A DNA stretch of 64,000 nucleotides from Centropus unirufus (GCA_013397695.1 VYZI01000325.1:124001-188000), one strand, 5' to 3'; shown: positions 39,228 to 53,019, numbered from the stretch's first letter. The notes: a model not told the origin generated them from the letters alone. A program made the numbers and translations.

Positions 39228-39944
39228 GGTCAAACAGGGAAATGTGAACTCTCACTGAATGGAGATACAGTAAATATAATACAGCAAATCAGTCTGTAAG
39301 TCTTTTAATGGTAAATTGTGGCTTTCTTGTTATGGATTTGCCATGAAGGAAATGTGTCAAAAAATTATGCATCATAAGGAAATATAATGAAGTGTCAAAG
39401 CACTTATTTAACTTGAAAATACAAGGAACTCTCACACAAAGGAAAGAGAAAGTAAAGAAGTTATTCTGCACCTTTAGAGAAATCAGGCAGCATTTGAGTA
39501 ATTAATATTTATTTCTCATGGCACCTTTCATACATTGAAAATGCTGAACAAATACCAACTGACCTGTACAATGCTCCTACAAGACGTGATACACATAATT
39601 ATGGCAATTACAGTAGGGAGCTGGCAATGAAATAAAGTCCAGGAGATCCTCCCTTACGGGAAAAAGCATTACACATGAGATGAGGCTGCCATGTAGGGAC
39701 TGCATAGCGCACAGCTGAGGACACAATGTACACTGAAACTGCAGAGACAAAGGAAGAGGTGAAGACAAAAAGGTGGGCTAATCTCCACAGGATATGTAAC
39801 CGAGATGTTTACAAATGAAAGCAGCAGAAGATGATTTTGACATGTGGATATTTTCATTTTGGAGCTAATTGTGAGTTGAGCGTTGCACCTGCAAGCAAAG
39901 CATTACCTGAAAAAGTAAAAAGCTGTTTCCTTACCAGCATGTAG

Positions 39945-40850
39945 AATTACAAAATGTCCTGAGTTGGAAGGAACCCGCAATGATGAGAGACCCCAACTCC
40001 TGTCTCTGCACAGGCCAAGTCAAACCATATGTATCAAACAATCAAACACTCTCGAACACCAATAGGCTTCAAGTCATGACCACTTTCCTGTGGAGATTGT
40101 TCTGGGAATTGACTACCCTATCTGTGAAGAACTGTTTCCTAAAAACCAATCTGAACCTTCCATGATGCAGCTCTAAGCCGCTCCCTTGTGCCCTGTCACT
40201 GGACGCCAGAGAGAACAGATTAGTACTGCTCTCTCCAATCCTCTTCATTAAGGAGTTGTAGACAGCAGTGCGGTCTCCCCTCTGCCTTCTCTAATCTGAA
40301 TAAAACTGGTATCCACAGTTATTTCTCTTAAGCTTTTCCCTCTAGTCCTTTCACTAAATTTGTTGCCTTCCTTTGGACACTCTCTAATATTTTTATATCC
40401 TACTTAACATTGCAGAGCCTTGAACTGCACAACCAAGGTGAGGTTGCGCCAATGCTGAGTAAAATGGGTCAATTACTTCTTTTGATAGGTGAGCTACATT
40501 AATGCACTTCAGGCTGGCCCTTTTGCTGCCAGGGCACAATACAGACTCACAGTGAGTTTCCCATCAACCAAAAACCTCATGTCTCTTTCCGAAGGGATGC
40601 AGCCCAACCTCTTGTCCTTCAATCCACACATACATCTAGGATCACGCTGTTGAAAGTGCAGAACCCAGGTTAAATGCTGGTGATTGCCCAGCACTCTAAT
40701 ATACCCAGATCTCTATGTTATGTCTCTACACTTAAGGGAAGCAGTGGGTCCTCCTAATTTAGTATCATCAGCAAACTTAGTGTGAACTCAAGCCCTGCAT
40801 CCAGACCATTGATGAAAACATTGAAGAGAACTGATTCTTCAGGAATTAAG
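39945..40850 (-). mobile_element. Old CR1 LINE fragment, 3' UTR and end of reverse transcriptase, inverted
   Basis: On the plus strand this reads the reverse complement of CR1. The tail (tgagttggaaggaacccgca) is followed by ctccaaccc-, accactttcctgtgg-, agaactgtttcctaa- and ctttggacactctctaatat-like blocks. Then come the reverse-transcriptase-derived segments (gctgccagggcacaatac, ggtgattgcccagcactcta, tagtatcatcagcaaactta, gaccattgatgaaaacattg). Many small substitutions and gaps show that it is old, and no ORF survives. The right edge near 40850 is approximate; identity fades after 'aagagaactgattcttcagg'. Confidence 0.88.
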
Positions 40851-41979
40851 GGCTTTGCTTTTGATTGGGAGCATGGGATTCAAGCCAGAAACAGTTTGTG
40901 GCCTCCACCAGCTAAACTCTGCTTGAAACTGATTCATTATAAATCAGCTTTCTTGCAGCTTAGTTGCCCACTTGTAAAACAGGTAATTCAGAACCAGACT
41001 GAGAATTGGCACAGCTCCATTTGGTTCCCTCTCTCAAAAGGGGACGTGTTTGGCCAAAATTAAGCATCACACATCCCTGGTTTGAGGCAGGGAGAGAGTG
41101 AATAACATCATGACCTGGCTCAGTGCATCCTTGTCTGCATGGATGGGTGCAGCCATGACAGTATGTAGATCTGATGCAGATTTTGCACAATTCTTAAACT
41201 GAAGGGGCAATGCAACTTCCCAAGGAGATTTGTCACATGCCTGGCATGTCGTTTGTACCTACAGGCACCCAACCATATACAAATAATTTTTCTCTACCCC
41301 ACAGGAACAATAAAGTTTTATTAATCCCATGCCTCTACTGTTGACAATCAAGTTTGATATGTTCAGGCTTGCCTGTGAAATATTGCTTGTTTCAAAACAT
41401 TATTATTTTTTTATTGTTAGAATAAGCAATCCCCTGCAAAAGTATCCTAAACTATATTTGGGAAGTGAAGAATATCTTGCAAGTCAGTCTATAGAGTCAG
41501 GTGGAGAGTAAATAAGCGCACATCTGAGAGGAAAGTTTCACTTCATTAAGGTCAACTAAGCATATAATTTGAACAGGCTTCATCATTTTCTGCCCAATCA
41601 CGTAACTCCAAAATCGTTCTCTGGTCAAGAGTTCCCAGCCCAGGGTACTCCTTGGCAGAACCTCAAGACATCCTGCATGAACACAGAAATGGAAACAAAT
41701 GTTTTTCTTATGTGGTCTGCCTCTTGATCTTGACCTAGCGTAAGGATTTCTGGTTTAGTTGCTTAATTTCCCCAGAGACTTTTGTCCTTTCCACAAGGTT
41801 AAAATATAGTATGGATCATACACCTACTACAAGAAGAGACTAATACACAATATGCAATATTAATCATAGGTGATATTTTCAGAATACAAAAATATATTAT
41901 ATTTGGAAATTATTCCAGATATTTTTAAAAGGAGTCAAAGAATTCTCTTAAATCTCCTAAAAAAACCCAAAAATCTTAC

Positions 41980-42117
41980 CTGTCACAAGCTGTTGCCCAG
42001 CAAGTCCTACCGGAACCATACCCAGGTTATTCATAGCTGTGGCCCAAGCTGTTGGATCAGTGACTGACATGTTAAGTTGTGTGGTGTCTATAGCTATACT
42101 TCCCAAACCATCAGCTG
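41980..42117 (-). CDS. ENOX1: ENOX1 coding exon, N-terminal region (probably coding exon 2)
   Basis: ENOX1 is a cell-surface protein credited with oxidising hydroquinone/NADH and, in alternation, exchanging protein disulfides and thiols. This 138-base exon encodes 45 whole codons plus split codons at both ends. It contains the stretches DGLGSIAIDTTQLNMS and DPTAWATAMNNLGMVPVGL, which match the N-terminus of vertebrate ENOX1 as I recall it. No catalytic motif lies here. The acceptor is a T-rich tract followed by GCAGCAG, and I placed the start after the first AG (base 42117). The donor is ACAG|GTAAGA, with the last exon base at 41980. The exon ends in one base (G) that joins AT of the next exon to give Asp, continuing as DSICVPGF. 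The preceding exon with the start Met is not in the window. Identity is very confident from sequence recall; the exon number is inferred from the human protein. Confidence 0.95.
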
Positions 42118-42371
42118 CTGCAAAAAAAAAGAGAAACACACTCTAAGTAGAAGAGCAGAAAAAGCATCAGAAGTTTTAACCAAAACTTCCAGTGAAAATG
42201 AGATATCACAACCATTGCCTGTTTTTGTTTATTTTGTTTCCTAATTGTGATTAACCTTTTAGACCATTTATAACAGTGGTTCGCATTGCAGAGCAAAGCA
42301 TGAAGACATTGGAAACATTCAACAGACATAAAATGAAACAGTGATTCTGGCTGGTTATATCAAAAACTTTC

Positions 42372-42555
42372 TCAATAGGAGGACAGAGAAGTGTTGGAAC
42401 AGGATGTGCAGTCACCTCCCTTGGCAGCTTTCAAGACTCAACTTGACAAGGCCCTGAACAACAGATTTAACCCTGTGGCTGGCCTTGTTTTTAGCAAGAG
42501 TTTGGATTGGAGACCTCCTGAGGCCCCTCCCAACCTGAATGAATCGTCCTGCAAT
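42372..42555 (+). mobile_element. Old CR1 3'-end fragment
   Basis: Recognised from ttggcagctttcaagactca, acttgacaaggccctgaaca, agagtttggattggagacct and cctgaggcccctcccaacct, followed by a degraded terminal repeat. It sits about 255 bases upstream, in transcription order, of the acceptor of the 42117 exon, so it marks sequence close to the exon that tolerated an insertion. Confidence 0.82.
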
Positions 42556-45500
42556 CCTCTCATATGATTTAATGATAGATAATTTCTGGCAGCTTGTCAG
42601 AAATCTGTGAGAACCAAACACCCTCCAATAAAGATGTGTTCTCCCTTAGGTGCAGGTTTGGGGTATTTTTTGTAAAAGATGTAAGAACACATCAGCCCCT
42701 AACTAAAAGGAAGCCAAATCAAATCAGTTTAGTATGGGAAACATGAAGTTTTCTACAAACAGAAGACAATTATCATGAATATGGTCAAAATAAGCTGAAA
42801 CCAGGCATGGCTTTTCCTGAGGTGGGGAAGGAAGAATGGGTCAGATAGCCAAGGGATGATACCTTCCTGATACTGAACCTCCAAACACAAGGTGTGATCA
42901 CATATTTGTGCTTCCCTCTTCCTCAGTCACAGCTGAAATCAACTCTATCCAGCTGTTTTCTTATGGCCTCCACAGACGTGAGATATTTACCAGCAGCCAT
43001 TTCTTTTCCCCAGTTCCTTTTGCTCCTGTTAAGACTTCTTCAGCTGGGAACAATTAACTACTGTTTTAGCAGCATCTTCAAATGGGATGTCACCGAACAC
43101 AGGGCCCACGCACAGTTCATTAGGCTCTGAAAGAAAAAAAAAAGATTAAATCAGCTATCAAGTGCTGCAAGTCAGAACATAGCTCCAAAACAACAGGCTT
43201 CCCTGGGAATACGCTTGAAACTCCTGTCCACTCCAGATGGATCACCAGCCCCAGCCTCCTTGCACACATTTAGTGGCTGTTGTAGAGGGATTTCAGCGAA
43301 TGGACATCCTTGCCTTCTGAATAAACAGTGCCATGTACAAATCAGTCAAGACTACTGAAAAGCCCTTCACAAATTAGGTCTTATCAGTAGCTAAACAGCC
43401 TCCTAGGTATGAAGGCATCAGCTGAAAGAACATATTAAGGGATGAAAATGATTTATTTTTTTTTAACTGTTAACAATTAACTGATGTTGGAAGTTTCAAG
43501 GAAATAGTCTCCTGTTCTGAGATGAAAGAAAAATAAAAGGTTACTCCACAATGACTTACAGATTGGAGCCCACAGAGACATGGGAAAGGAATAAAATCTA
43601 ACAAAGCTGAGCTTGATGCCTGCTCCTTAACTAACACTATACCTTTGCCTCACAAAGGTTAGTTTGCTGGAAGCTGAGGTGGAGTGTCTGTTTCCAGCTA
43701 AACCACATTGCTTTCATCAGGTGTCTGACAGACCATGAATTTTACATATGGGTAACATCTTGCTGTTGCTACTGTTGCTTGTGAAGCCCATCACATTAGT
43801 ACATTACTGGTCAGAAAGGAGGCAGAATGAGTGAACGGGTCAGAGCTAGGACCAAAGGTTGTGAGCACCCAGCACTCGCAGTAGAGGGAGAAAAAGCTGG
43901 GATGAAGATGACCACATTTGGTCATGTTAGTCTCTTCCCATTAATTACATGTAACTATGGGCAAGGAGAGGCTGTGTTATCTTTTTTGGCTAGCCAACAG
44001 CCTAAGGGTTCTAACCAACAGTCTTTGGTACTAACAGCCAACAAGTGACCAAGTGCTTCCAAGTGTTCAGGGGCAGCATTAATGCAGTGCAGGTGTGTGT
44101 CAGTGACTTGTTCTGCCCTAAAATATCTGCACTGTCTTTTAAAGTACTTGAAAGACCTTGATAAAGAGATTTCCAACACGTAGACCCTAAGAATTCGTCT
44201 TTAGAAAAGATGATGGCACTATATTTTAGCACAGTATCTCCCACTCTTCTTTTTTTACGTGTGATGTGCATCAAGTACATGCAAGGAAGTTTTATATTAT
44301 AGTTCCCTGGCACCGTACAGACCACTTCAGAGGAACATGATCACATCACAACTGTAAAAGTGAATAAAAGAGTCAGGATCAGACAATGCTGTACAGTTTT
44401 TAGTATGCTGTAATTTTCAAATAACCAGCATACTAGACTAAAAAAGCATTTTGTTCAAATCTAGAGTGGGCTTGTTTAAAAGTCAAAATTTATCAATTCT
44501 TAATGCTTGAATTTACAATTCAAATTCTTATTTGGTCTCCACTATTCATTAAACATAACATAAAATAATTTTATGACAAAATTAGCTTTTAAATAACACT
44601 TATAAACACAAAAAAAACCCAAACATTGAATGAAAGTTCTCTGCAGGGAATGTGACTAACATAAGGCAAGCCACACAAGATTTATGTCAAGTTTTTAAAA
44701 ACTGGGTGTCTCCTGTTCAGCTCCTTAAACTTGTGTTTAGCTCTTTCTACCCAGACTATAAAGTTCTGACCACAACATTTATTTCAAGGTTAGAGCTGGC
44801 TGAATTATTCCTTGTCAATAGGTTATGTCTCACACAGTACAGCTATCCTCACTCTTCATGAATCATTCCCAAATCAATCCTGATTTACAAATTTGCACTG
44901 AATAGCCCAGAGGAGAGTGGTTCCCTTCTTCCCATGACTGGCAGTTTTGTTGCCTTGATGTAGGAAGGCACACCTGAGAATTAATAGCGATAAGATGCCT
45001 CTTCATACCTTGCTCTGTGCTAGTTCCCTGTTCCCATAAATGCACCACACTAACTACTAAGGAGGAAGTAGGTGCTGGCCCATGGTTTGGATTACTGGGA
45101 TAAGGTGTAATAAATGGGTGTCAGACTCTGCCACCTTCTCTCAACCTGTTTTACTGCCTTGTGAGGTGTGCTCTGGGTGACCTAATGAGGTCTGCTGTCA
45201 AACTCCACACTCTCTTCCCCAAATTCCCACATCACAGTTGTACCATGTTTGCCAGAAAGAGGAACTGGGCTAGACAAATGCACCTCAGCCTCGTAGGAAC
45301 TAAGTGACTTTTTTTTTTTAGCTTTGCCTTCTACCAGAATATCCAGGTGCTTCAAATTTTGGTATACATTCATGAATTAGTCACAAATGTTTGTTAAAGT
45401 CCTTGCAGAGGAGGAAGAACAAAACATCAAGAATATGAAATCAAACACAGTCAGTGGGTTAACTGATGAAACTCCTGTGGTATTATGCCACCAGCTCTTC

Positions 45501-46631
45501 CCAGTGAGCCACGGAATCTCTGTTTGAAACATGTTAGCTCTGGGCAGCTCTGCTTTCTCTTCGACCATTAAGTCTACTGTTTTATCATCAGGAACTGGAC
45601 ACAGTACAGGCTGAACGAAGGGAAAAAAATCACAAAAGAGCAGAGGGAGAGTCTAAAGTGGAGCTAGTCCTATCTAACCAAGAACAGCTGCAGGCTATAG
45701 TGTCAGTGGAAGGGTGTTGAATAGTAAGCATAAGTGCACCTATGAACACTGAATAGTTTGCAGCAAGCTGTAGGCAGAACTAATGTTACATCCTGAAGGA
45801 CACAGTCCATAGAAACTAGCCCTCTCTGTAAAATACAAATTGCAAACATCCCTTGTACTGTCAGCTCACTAGTTACACTAACATAGAGCAACATAATATG
45901 GCTAAAATAATCTCACAGGGATTTCACGTCTGATTTAGACTCAATCATGACATTTTGTTTAAAAACTTCAGAAAATTCAGATGGGGGAATGTTTCATTAA
46001 TGCTTAAAGTAAAAATCAGCTTTGGGCAAATTTCAGCATTTCTTTGCATAGCTCAGACATTATTAAAGGTTCTTGCTTTCTTAAAAATAAAAGGAAACAC
46101 TGGGATACTGGTTGAACAGGCAGGAAAAGTGTAAGCTTATGCAGAGATACGGTGTATCCTGAGCAGAAATTAATCAACACTATTTTTCTGAAATCACAGC
46201 TTTAGAAAGCTTTCCTGATTTATTCCTCTAGGCATTAATGACCTGAAGATATATGCAAAAAAATTAAAAATGTTTGTAAACACTTGTGCAAGGGAGTAGC
46301 TTTACTCCAGGAGAGTAATTTCAGAAGCAAATAAAGCCATATTCCTGATTTACAGGAGGAAATATGAAAAGTCTTCTGTGTGCTGCTGGTTCTTCAGGCT
46401 GGGGAGGGAGTGACAGGGACATTAATGCAAATTTGGGAGCTTCTGATTAACAAGATTTTGATGCCAAACAGTGTAAAGCACTTGCATGGGACACTTTTTT
46501 TGTTCTCTCTTTTCAGAAACATAATGCAAGCACCAGCCCTTGGATGGTGGAATGTGGGAGACATTTAGACTTTCGTTTTACAGGTTGTCAGGATGATAAA
46601 CACCCTTAAGTCTATACCAATGAGCACTTCT

Positions 46632-46652
46632 CAGTCATAGCAGTCATAGCAG
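46632..46652. repeat. 10-base tandem duplication
   Basis: CAGTCATAGC occurs twice in succession and is followed by AG. Confidence 0.8.
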
Positions 46653-46944
46653 ATTGTACTTAGTACACTTATTTTATACTAGGCAATTAAATGCAGTTAC
46701 CCAAATGAATACAGAAGTTGGTTATATATTGTACATCAATTATCTCAGGCAATGAATGCCATGAGACTAAGAAATTAACACAACATAAAACTAATTCAAT
46801 AACACAGCAGATTGCTAAGTTAAAATTCTACCCTTTAGATATCCATAACAACACAGGCAATGAATTACAACATGGAGTGAAGCTGATTAAATGCACCACC
46901 ATAACAAAGCTCTATGGAGTGCCTGAGACAGAAGCTAGCCCTGG

Positions 46945-47035
46945 GATGCAAGGAGGAGGTTCTCTGCTCGACTCTGACACTGGCCTCCTGGTTGACCTTC
47001 AGTCATGTCACTTCTTTGTCTAATTTTAGTGACCA
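46945..47035 (+). mobile_element. Probable MIR-like remnant (partial)
   Basis: The stretch ctctgacactggcctcctgg, ttgaccttcagtcatgtcac, ttctttgtct resembles the MIR middle section (ctgccactggcctgctg…tgaccttgggcaagtcacttc…tctgtgcc). The right part of the element is missing. This is a weaker call than the other two MIR-like copies. Confidence 0.45.
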
Positions 47036-50000
47036 CTAAATCTTTCAAGAAACAAACTGATGCCATCAGCCTTTTGAAACCCGGGACTATAAGTTGCAGA
47101 GACATCTAATGTTACTGGCATTGGTTCTCGAGCACGAGCGATGTGGTATCTTGTGAACTTTTACATTTAGGTGAGTTTTCCAGTTCTTATAAGGGCACCA
47201 TGTGTGAAACGTTTGTTACAGCTCACTGTGATTCATAGGACAGTGGTCATGAGGTTGGTTATACTCCATCTGACCTGCCGAAGTACAGGTCCTTTACCAG
47301 GCCAGCTCCAGCTGTCTTCTAAAATACATCAAGAATTTTGCACTGGTTCTCCCCAGTGTTCTTATTTCTCTAGCTGCAGATAGGAATCCCAGTAAAGAAG
47401 GATGAAAAAGAAAAAAAATAGACAAGGACTTGCTCTCAGTCACTATCCATTTCTTCCTGTTTGATGAAGAAGAAAGCTAGAGTAGCAACAATGAACATAA
47501 TATTTCTGTACCACTGCCATCCTACCGGGAGCACATTGAAAAAAGCACACCTCAAATGTGACTCAGAAGATATTATACTGCATGCACAGTGTTTCAAGAG
47601 ATATTGTCTCATATGGTTGCATTGTTAGTGGTATGTTAACACCTAGAAAAATCTCACCTAAATTCTGAAATTCAAAGGGCATTGGAGGAAAACACACATT
47701 TCTTGCAACAATTTGTAAAAATCCCATTTACTATTTAATTAAAAAATACATGAGATACCAGAGTATTTTCTGAAAAATTGTCTTATTTTCTGAGATGGGA
47801 CTAATTTTAGGCATCTAATGTGTGCTTCATCCCCATGCAGCTGTACCGAAGAGAAGCCAGTAGGTTCTCTAGTCACTAGAGTCACCTTATTTACCTGGTT
47901 TTGTCACATTTCCCTCTTAGAGGCAGCCTTTGAAGCTATGACTGAATCTGCAGGAACTGGCTTTTTCCTTAAGAGAACAGCTTCATTAGGCAAAAGCCAG
48001 TGAATATAAGCTGGGTTCAACCCTTAGAACCTAAATGGGAGCTCTGGTTATGTGTTCACTTACATAATTCTTCTGATTTTTTTGTCTTGTGAATGAATTA
48101 TAACATATTTACTCATTGTAGATTATGCCATTAAAAACTACATTGTCATTTTATAATTTCATATGACATATGCTGCAGCATTAAGAGATTTCACTTTTCA
48201 CTATGTACACTGAATGTGTAGGCTTTTACGTAGTTACAAAGGATCCTTTCCACCAATTTTCACTGAAAAGAGTTAATGAGTAAATCATGGCCATACTGAT
48301 AGGACTAAGGCGACTCAGAGAAAAATCACAGTCTATTTACAGTTTCCTTCTAAATTTAACAAAGCCTATTTGCACAAAACACATTTTCTGGAAGAACTGC
48401 TCATTCGAGATGCTGCATTACTTAAATCCTCTGCCCCAGCACTTCTTGAAGACAATACATGGTACACACAAAGGGCAGATTTCTGTCAGAAAGCAGAACG
48501 CTGGATATTTTCAAAAATGAAAAAAAGCCCAAACACATATCTTCAAGATAAACAGGTGTTCTCTTGTGGTGCTCCTTGAAAGGTCACTCGGTAATATCTC
48601 ATGCTAAATCCTGAACTTCACTGGAAACTCAGAGAAAAGTCTTAACAGGTTACAAATGTGCTTTTTCTTTTGTGTGCATTTTAGCAGCTGCAGTCTGAAT
48701 ATGCTGAAATCTATAAATAATGGAATCTGGAGGCCCATTAAGCAAAGCATTATGGAAGCCCAGCTTAGTGATTGAAAAAGCAAATGCAGTTCCAAAGACA
48801 TCTGGAAGGGAGGGGTGGGGGGAAGAAAGCAACTTTCCAAACAAGCAATGCAGCACAGCTTTTGTAAAAACAGGTCTGATTATTCCTTGATCAAAAAATG
48901 TTGTTGTGAACTGATGATTGTGTCTCCATTTTTCACTCTGCCAAGACAGCTTGTAGTTGTGTATCACTTGCTTCTCACTTAAGAGGGCAGCAGCTTACTG
49001 ACTATATTGTTCCTGTAAATGTCTGCATTTTAAGAATTTTTATTTAACGACAATGAAGTTATTCTGATATCTTTAAATCACTTCCAGTGGTGCTTTAACA
49101 GTAGGTCTCACCCAAAGCAGGTCTTGAGTAAGCACACTGCAGGAACTTCACTGGAAGACTGAATACTGAAGCAAAACATGCTGGAATGCCTTCTTGATGC
49201 CATAAAGCACCTGGGCCAGTCCTTAAGAGTGGGCCATACATGCTATTTTTCATCTATCTGGGCTTAAGGGAACATCCATCTAAATGCACCATACTTAAAA
49301 CATACCTTCTTCTATTCTGCCTTACATTGTCCTTACCTTATGTTTTGTAGAGCTACTTCAAGCAGCTGCAATACAAAGGGTTGTTTGGCTGTTTTTGTTT
49401 GGTTTTTTTTTTAAGAAAAAGGAAAAAAGAGAAACAAAAACAAAAAAGACCACAGCAAGCTGGGGCACACTTCCAAAACCAGCATTTTATCTTCCTGGCT
49501 AACCTAAACAAAAACCCACTTCCATGCCACCTCCTCAAAAAATGAACAGCTGGATGGGTAAGCCCTGTCTGTGGCAGAGCCCTAGGGATGGTATCATACA
49601 GTCCATCAGAGGCCAGGGAACTTTGTTACTGAATTTCCAAATGAACACACGCTGCTCTTCTCGCCCCAGAAAGCTAGGAGATATTTGAGTTTCATATTGC
49701 AATATTATATATGGGAGATCTATTTTGAGTAACTTTTTAGAAGTTCCTAAAATACACTCATTATCATTTTTCTTCTCCCTCAAAGCCTGCATAACAACAA
49801 TTGCGGTAAAGTGGTCTGTCTTTTCAGAGATTGATGGGAAAAAATATCCTTGTCAATGAAAGCATTTTCATATTCTTAAAATATCATTTTAGCATTGGAA
49901 TAAATTGGGACGAGAGGTGACATCTAAATGTCCTTGATTAAGTGCCTGGGTGAACTGCAGAGAACTTTTTCACAGGCTACTGAAGCTATCCAAAGTCATA

Positions 50001-51129
50001 TTGACCAAAAATTTATGCAAGACCATCAAGTATTCTCTCCATGATAGCTGACAAGTAAAACTCTGGAAAAGAGGTTTAGGCTTGTTTTGTTTGTTTTAAT
50101 TCAAGGTTTCTGGTGATAAATTCTGCTAAAGACAAAAGCTCAGTATCTCTTCTTTCAACTTACATCTGTCCTCACTCCAAATCCTTCCATCCCCTCTTAA
50201 CATATTACACTGAGGATCTTTTAGTCAGCTACAAGCTCTGAATTGTTATGTACCTGGGTTTCTTCATCTTAAATTCTTTCCATTTGTTTTAGTAAATCTT
50301 CTGTTCTTCTCCATTTACTTCACAATACTCTTTCTTGCTTTTCTTTGTGCTTGTTTTTTTATTTTCTTTTCTTTTGTTGTTTCTATCCATTGGTTCCACA
50401 TTTCCCCTTACAAGAGAGGCATGTTTCTTGCCTTAGTCTGCACTTTGCTAGGCAATGAAACACACCTTAGAGGTTCACATATCGCTTCTCCGGCCAGACA
50501 TCTACACTGCAGTTTTGGGTATGGACATCTGCTTTGTCACACCCCCACAGGATGAAACGAGCTGGGCTGGGCAAATAGTGCCTTGGGAGACCAACTATCG
50601 CTTAACTACCTGCATGCTGTATTAATCTCAACAAGACATAGTCCTGAGGGAATTGGCTCCTGCTCTTGTCCTTTGTGGGCCTGATAACTCCAGTATAGGA
50701 ACCTCAGGGGAACAGGAATCATGAGTCAGTTTGCAATAGCTCATGAGAATGTCCCCAGACCTAGTCACATGGATATTTATATAGAGAGATGTTTTGGCTT
50801 CTCATTTCTTTTTCTGCCCATCCCCAGTGAATATGCCAACATATGACTATTAGTGTTTGACAACAGGAGATGCCCACTCAAACACATCTCCTACAACTGT
50901 AGAGGCCCTACATCTGCCTGTTCTCTGGAGGAGTAATTTATCCTGGACCTGTACTACCAAATTTCAAATGAATCTCATCTTCTCAATCTTATTTCTTTAC
51001 CAGACAGTTAACTCTCTTACTCCTTGTAGCTCCTGTTTTAAAGATCACTGTGGACTACAAACACACCTTAGGTATCGCAGTCCCCTATTTCTGCCTATCA
51101 TTCTTGCCCAGGATCCTACTGGCTTTCCT

Positions 51130-51230
51130 TATTATAGAATTCTTGAGTTTGGAAAAGACCTTTAAGATCATCAAGTCCCACTGAAAACCAAACACTGACA
51201 AGTTCATGCCATGCTTCAGGGCAGCAGTGA
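51130..51230 (-). mobile_element. CR1 terminal fragment, inverted
   Basis: The plus strand reads tatagaattcttgagtttgg, aaaagacctttaagatcatc, aagtccc and caaacactgacaagttcatg. This is the reverse complement of a CR1 3' terminus. Downstream sequence up to the T run at 51267-51281 is not clearly CR1. Confidence 0.8.
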
Positions 51231-52129
51231 GGACAGCTACAAGGAGTCTCCCTCTGTCCTTTGCCTTTTTTTTTTTTTTTGCTGTATTTGAATGAGGGGG
51301 AAAACTATTTCCCACCTCTCCCAAGAAGAAGCAGAGGTTCTAGGCTTTTTGTGCTCCTTGATGGAGCCAGGAATTTTGTATGTTTTCTGAACAGTTGTCT
51401 ATGGGATCACTAACAAGTTACTGTTACAAGTTTTCATATTCCTATGTAAACATAGGAATATTACATATTCTACAGGTGTGGTCTTCACTGGACACTTGGA
51501 CACCTTCTTTCTCTTCCAATGAAGAAGAAGTAATCCCATATTTAACACAAAGACAGATCAGGAGAAGAGCAGCTAGGATAAGGCAGGAAAAACTATTTTG
51601 AGGCTTTTCCCTGGTAACTAGTTGTGAGGGGGTGTAGGCAGAGAGGGCTTAAACTGTAGGTGATGGTGAATATAATAATGCAAAAAGCTCTCCTTCCTTC
51701 CAGGTGGTCCTTCTGTACCTTCACCTAACTGACAACCCTTACACTCTTCTTTCCCTGCAATTCTTCTGTGTTTGTGCATTTGCTTCCTCCAGTTCCATTA
51801 TACCTCTTCAGGGCAGGAAATCATATAGATTTTCCCTCAGGCAGGGCTAAAACCTACTAGAGACCCAGCACTTCTTGTGCTGTAATTGGACTGATGCTGG
51901 CTTTAGCCAGGAGTCCCCAGGGAAGGGATGTCAGCAAACCAGCAATACTCTAAGATCCAGGAGCAAGGCCACCTTCCTGCCAGGCTTCTGCATAGCACCT
52001 CACGCAGCCAAGCTTTCATCCCTTTGCAACTTTTAAGACGCTACTGTGATACAGAATTAGGAACACTGATGATGCATCCCCCGCTCTCCTCCTGCAGGCC
52101 CTCCACCCTGTCATGTAGTTAATAATCCT

Positions 52130-52290
52130 TTCACCCACTCTTTTCTGAAGTGTTGTACATTTGTTTGTCTTGTCTTATTTGAATTATAAGCTCTTCAGGG
52201 CAGAGAATTTGCCTTTATCTGTGTTGGTAAAGTATAATGTAAATTTACTGCACTGTATAAATATTTTCTAATAACAAGGGCAATAACAAG
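52130..52290 (+). repeat. Probable ancient interspersed repeat tail
   Basis: The segment gaattataagctcttcaggg, cagagaatttgcctttatct and actgcactgtataaatattt resembles a widespread amniote repeat end of the form 'ttgtaagctctttggggcaggga…tgtctttt…tgtacagcgcc'. I cannot name the family with certainty (an old CR1/L3-type LINE tail is my best guess). Confidence 0.4.
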
Positions 52291-53019
52291 AATAATGTAT
52301 TTACTCTACCGTAATGCAGTATTTCCAGGTTTCAAGATACAATCAGAAACAACATAAATTCAACAATAAGACAAAAAAAATCTGCAGAACGTTAACCTGT
52401 GTAATGGAAGCCACAAAGTTATTGTGTGAAACTTTGGTAAATTAGTTACTTATATTCATAAATAGCATCTGTTACTGCAGTAAACATCCTTGCAAATTGG
52501 CCCTCTGGAAAATATAGAGCAGAATGTAACCAGTGTAAACCAGCAGAGCACCGCTTCCTGTGTGTATTATAAGGGTCACAAATGGCCTACTAGTTACTTT
52601 TTAAACAAATGCAATGTTAATACTTTGACTGCAACATTATGAATAAAGCATTTGGCCTGTGGCTACGAATATGGTAACATAACTTTTCACTTGTTTATTT
52701 TTATAGTCATCTAGCAAACTTCTGCACCACGCTCTCCTGCGACTAAATCTTGACTTCACCCCTTGAATGTGCTGAGGACACAGCCTGTGTAAAAGGTGCC
52801 AGGGTGCAGTAGTTTCCCTCAGCTTCTCCTGGTGTAGCTCAGTTGCCACCATTCTATACTCTCCCTTCAGCAGCACAAAGATCTTCTGGCACACAAGAAG
52901 AGAACAGGGTACCAGGGTCAGTGTTCATGCCTCTTTGGCATCATCTTTTCTCATATTTTTAATAGTTGTTTGATCTTTTAAAATCCAAGGTATAGAATTA
53001 ATCTAAACAACTGTGATGC

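Larger units (their letters stand above)
9710..41979 (-). other. ENOX1: ENOX1 large intron (32,270 bases)
   Basis: Long intron between the N-terminal exon and the linker exon. Recognisable contents are a MIR-like remnant (10925-11125), CR1 fragments (13440-14513, 21240-21541, 35583-35695, 39945-40850), local tandem duplications, short A/T repeats, and the small membrane-type ORF at 16463-16741. Stretches such as 22000-26000, 27000-35500 and 36000-39900 show no gene or repeat that I can name. Confidence 0.85.
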
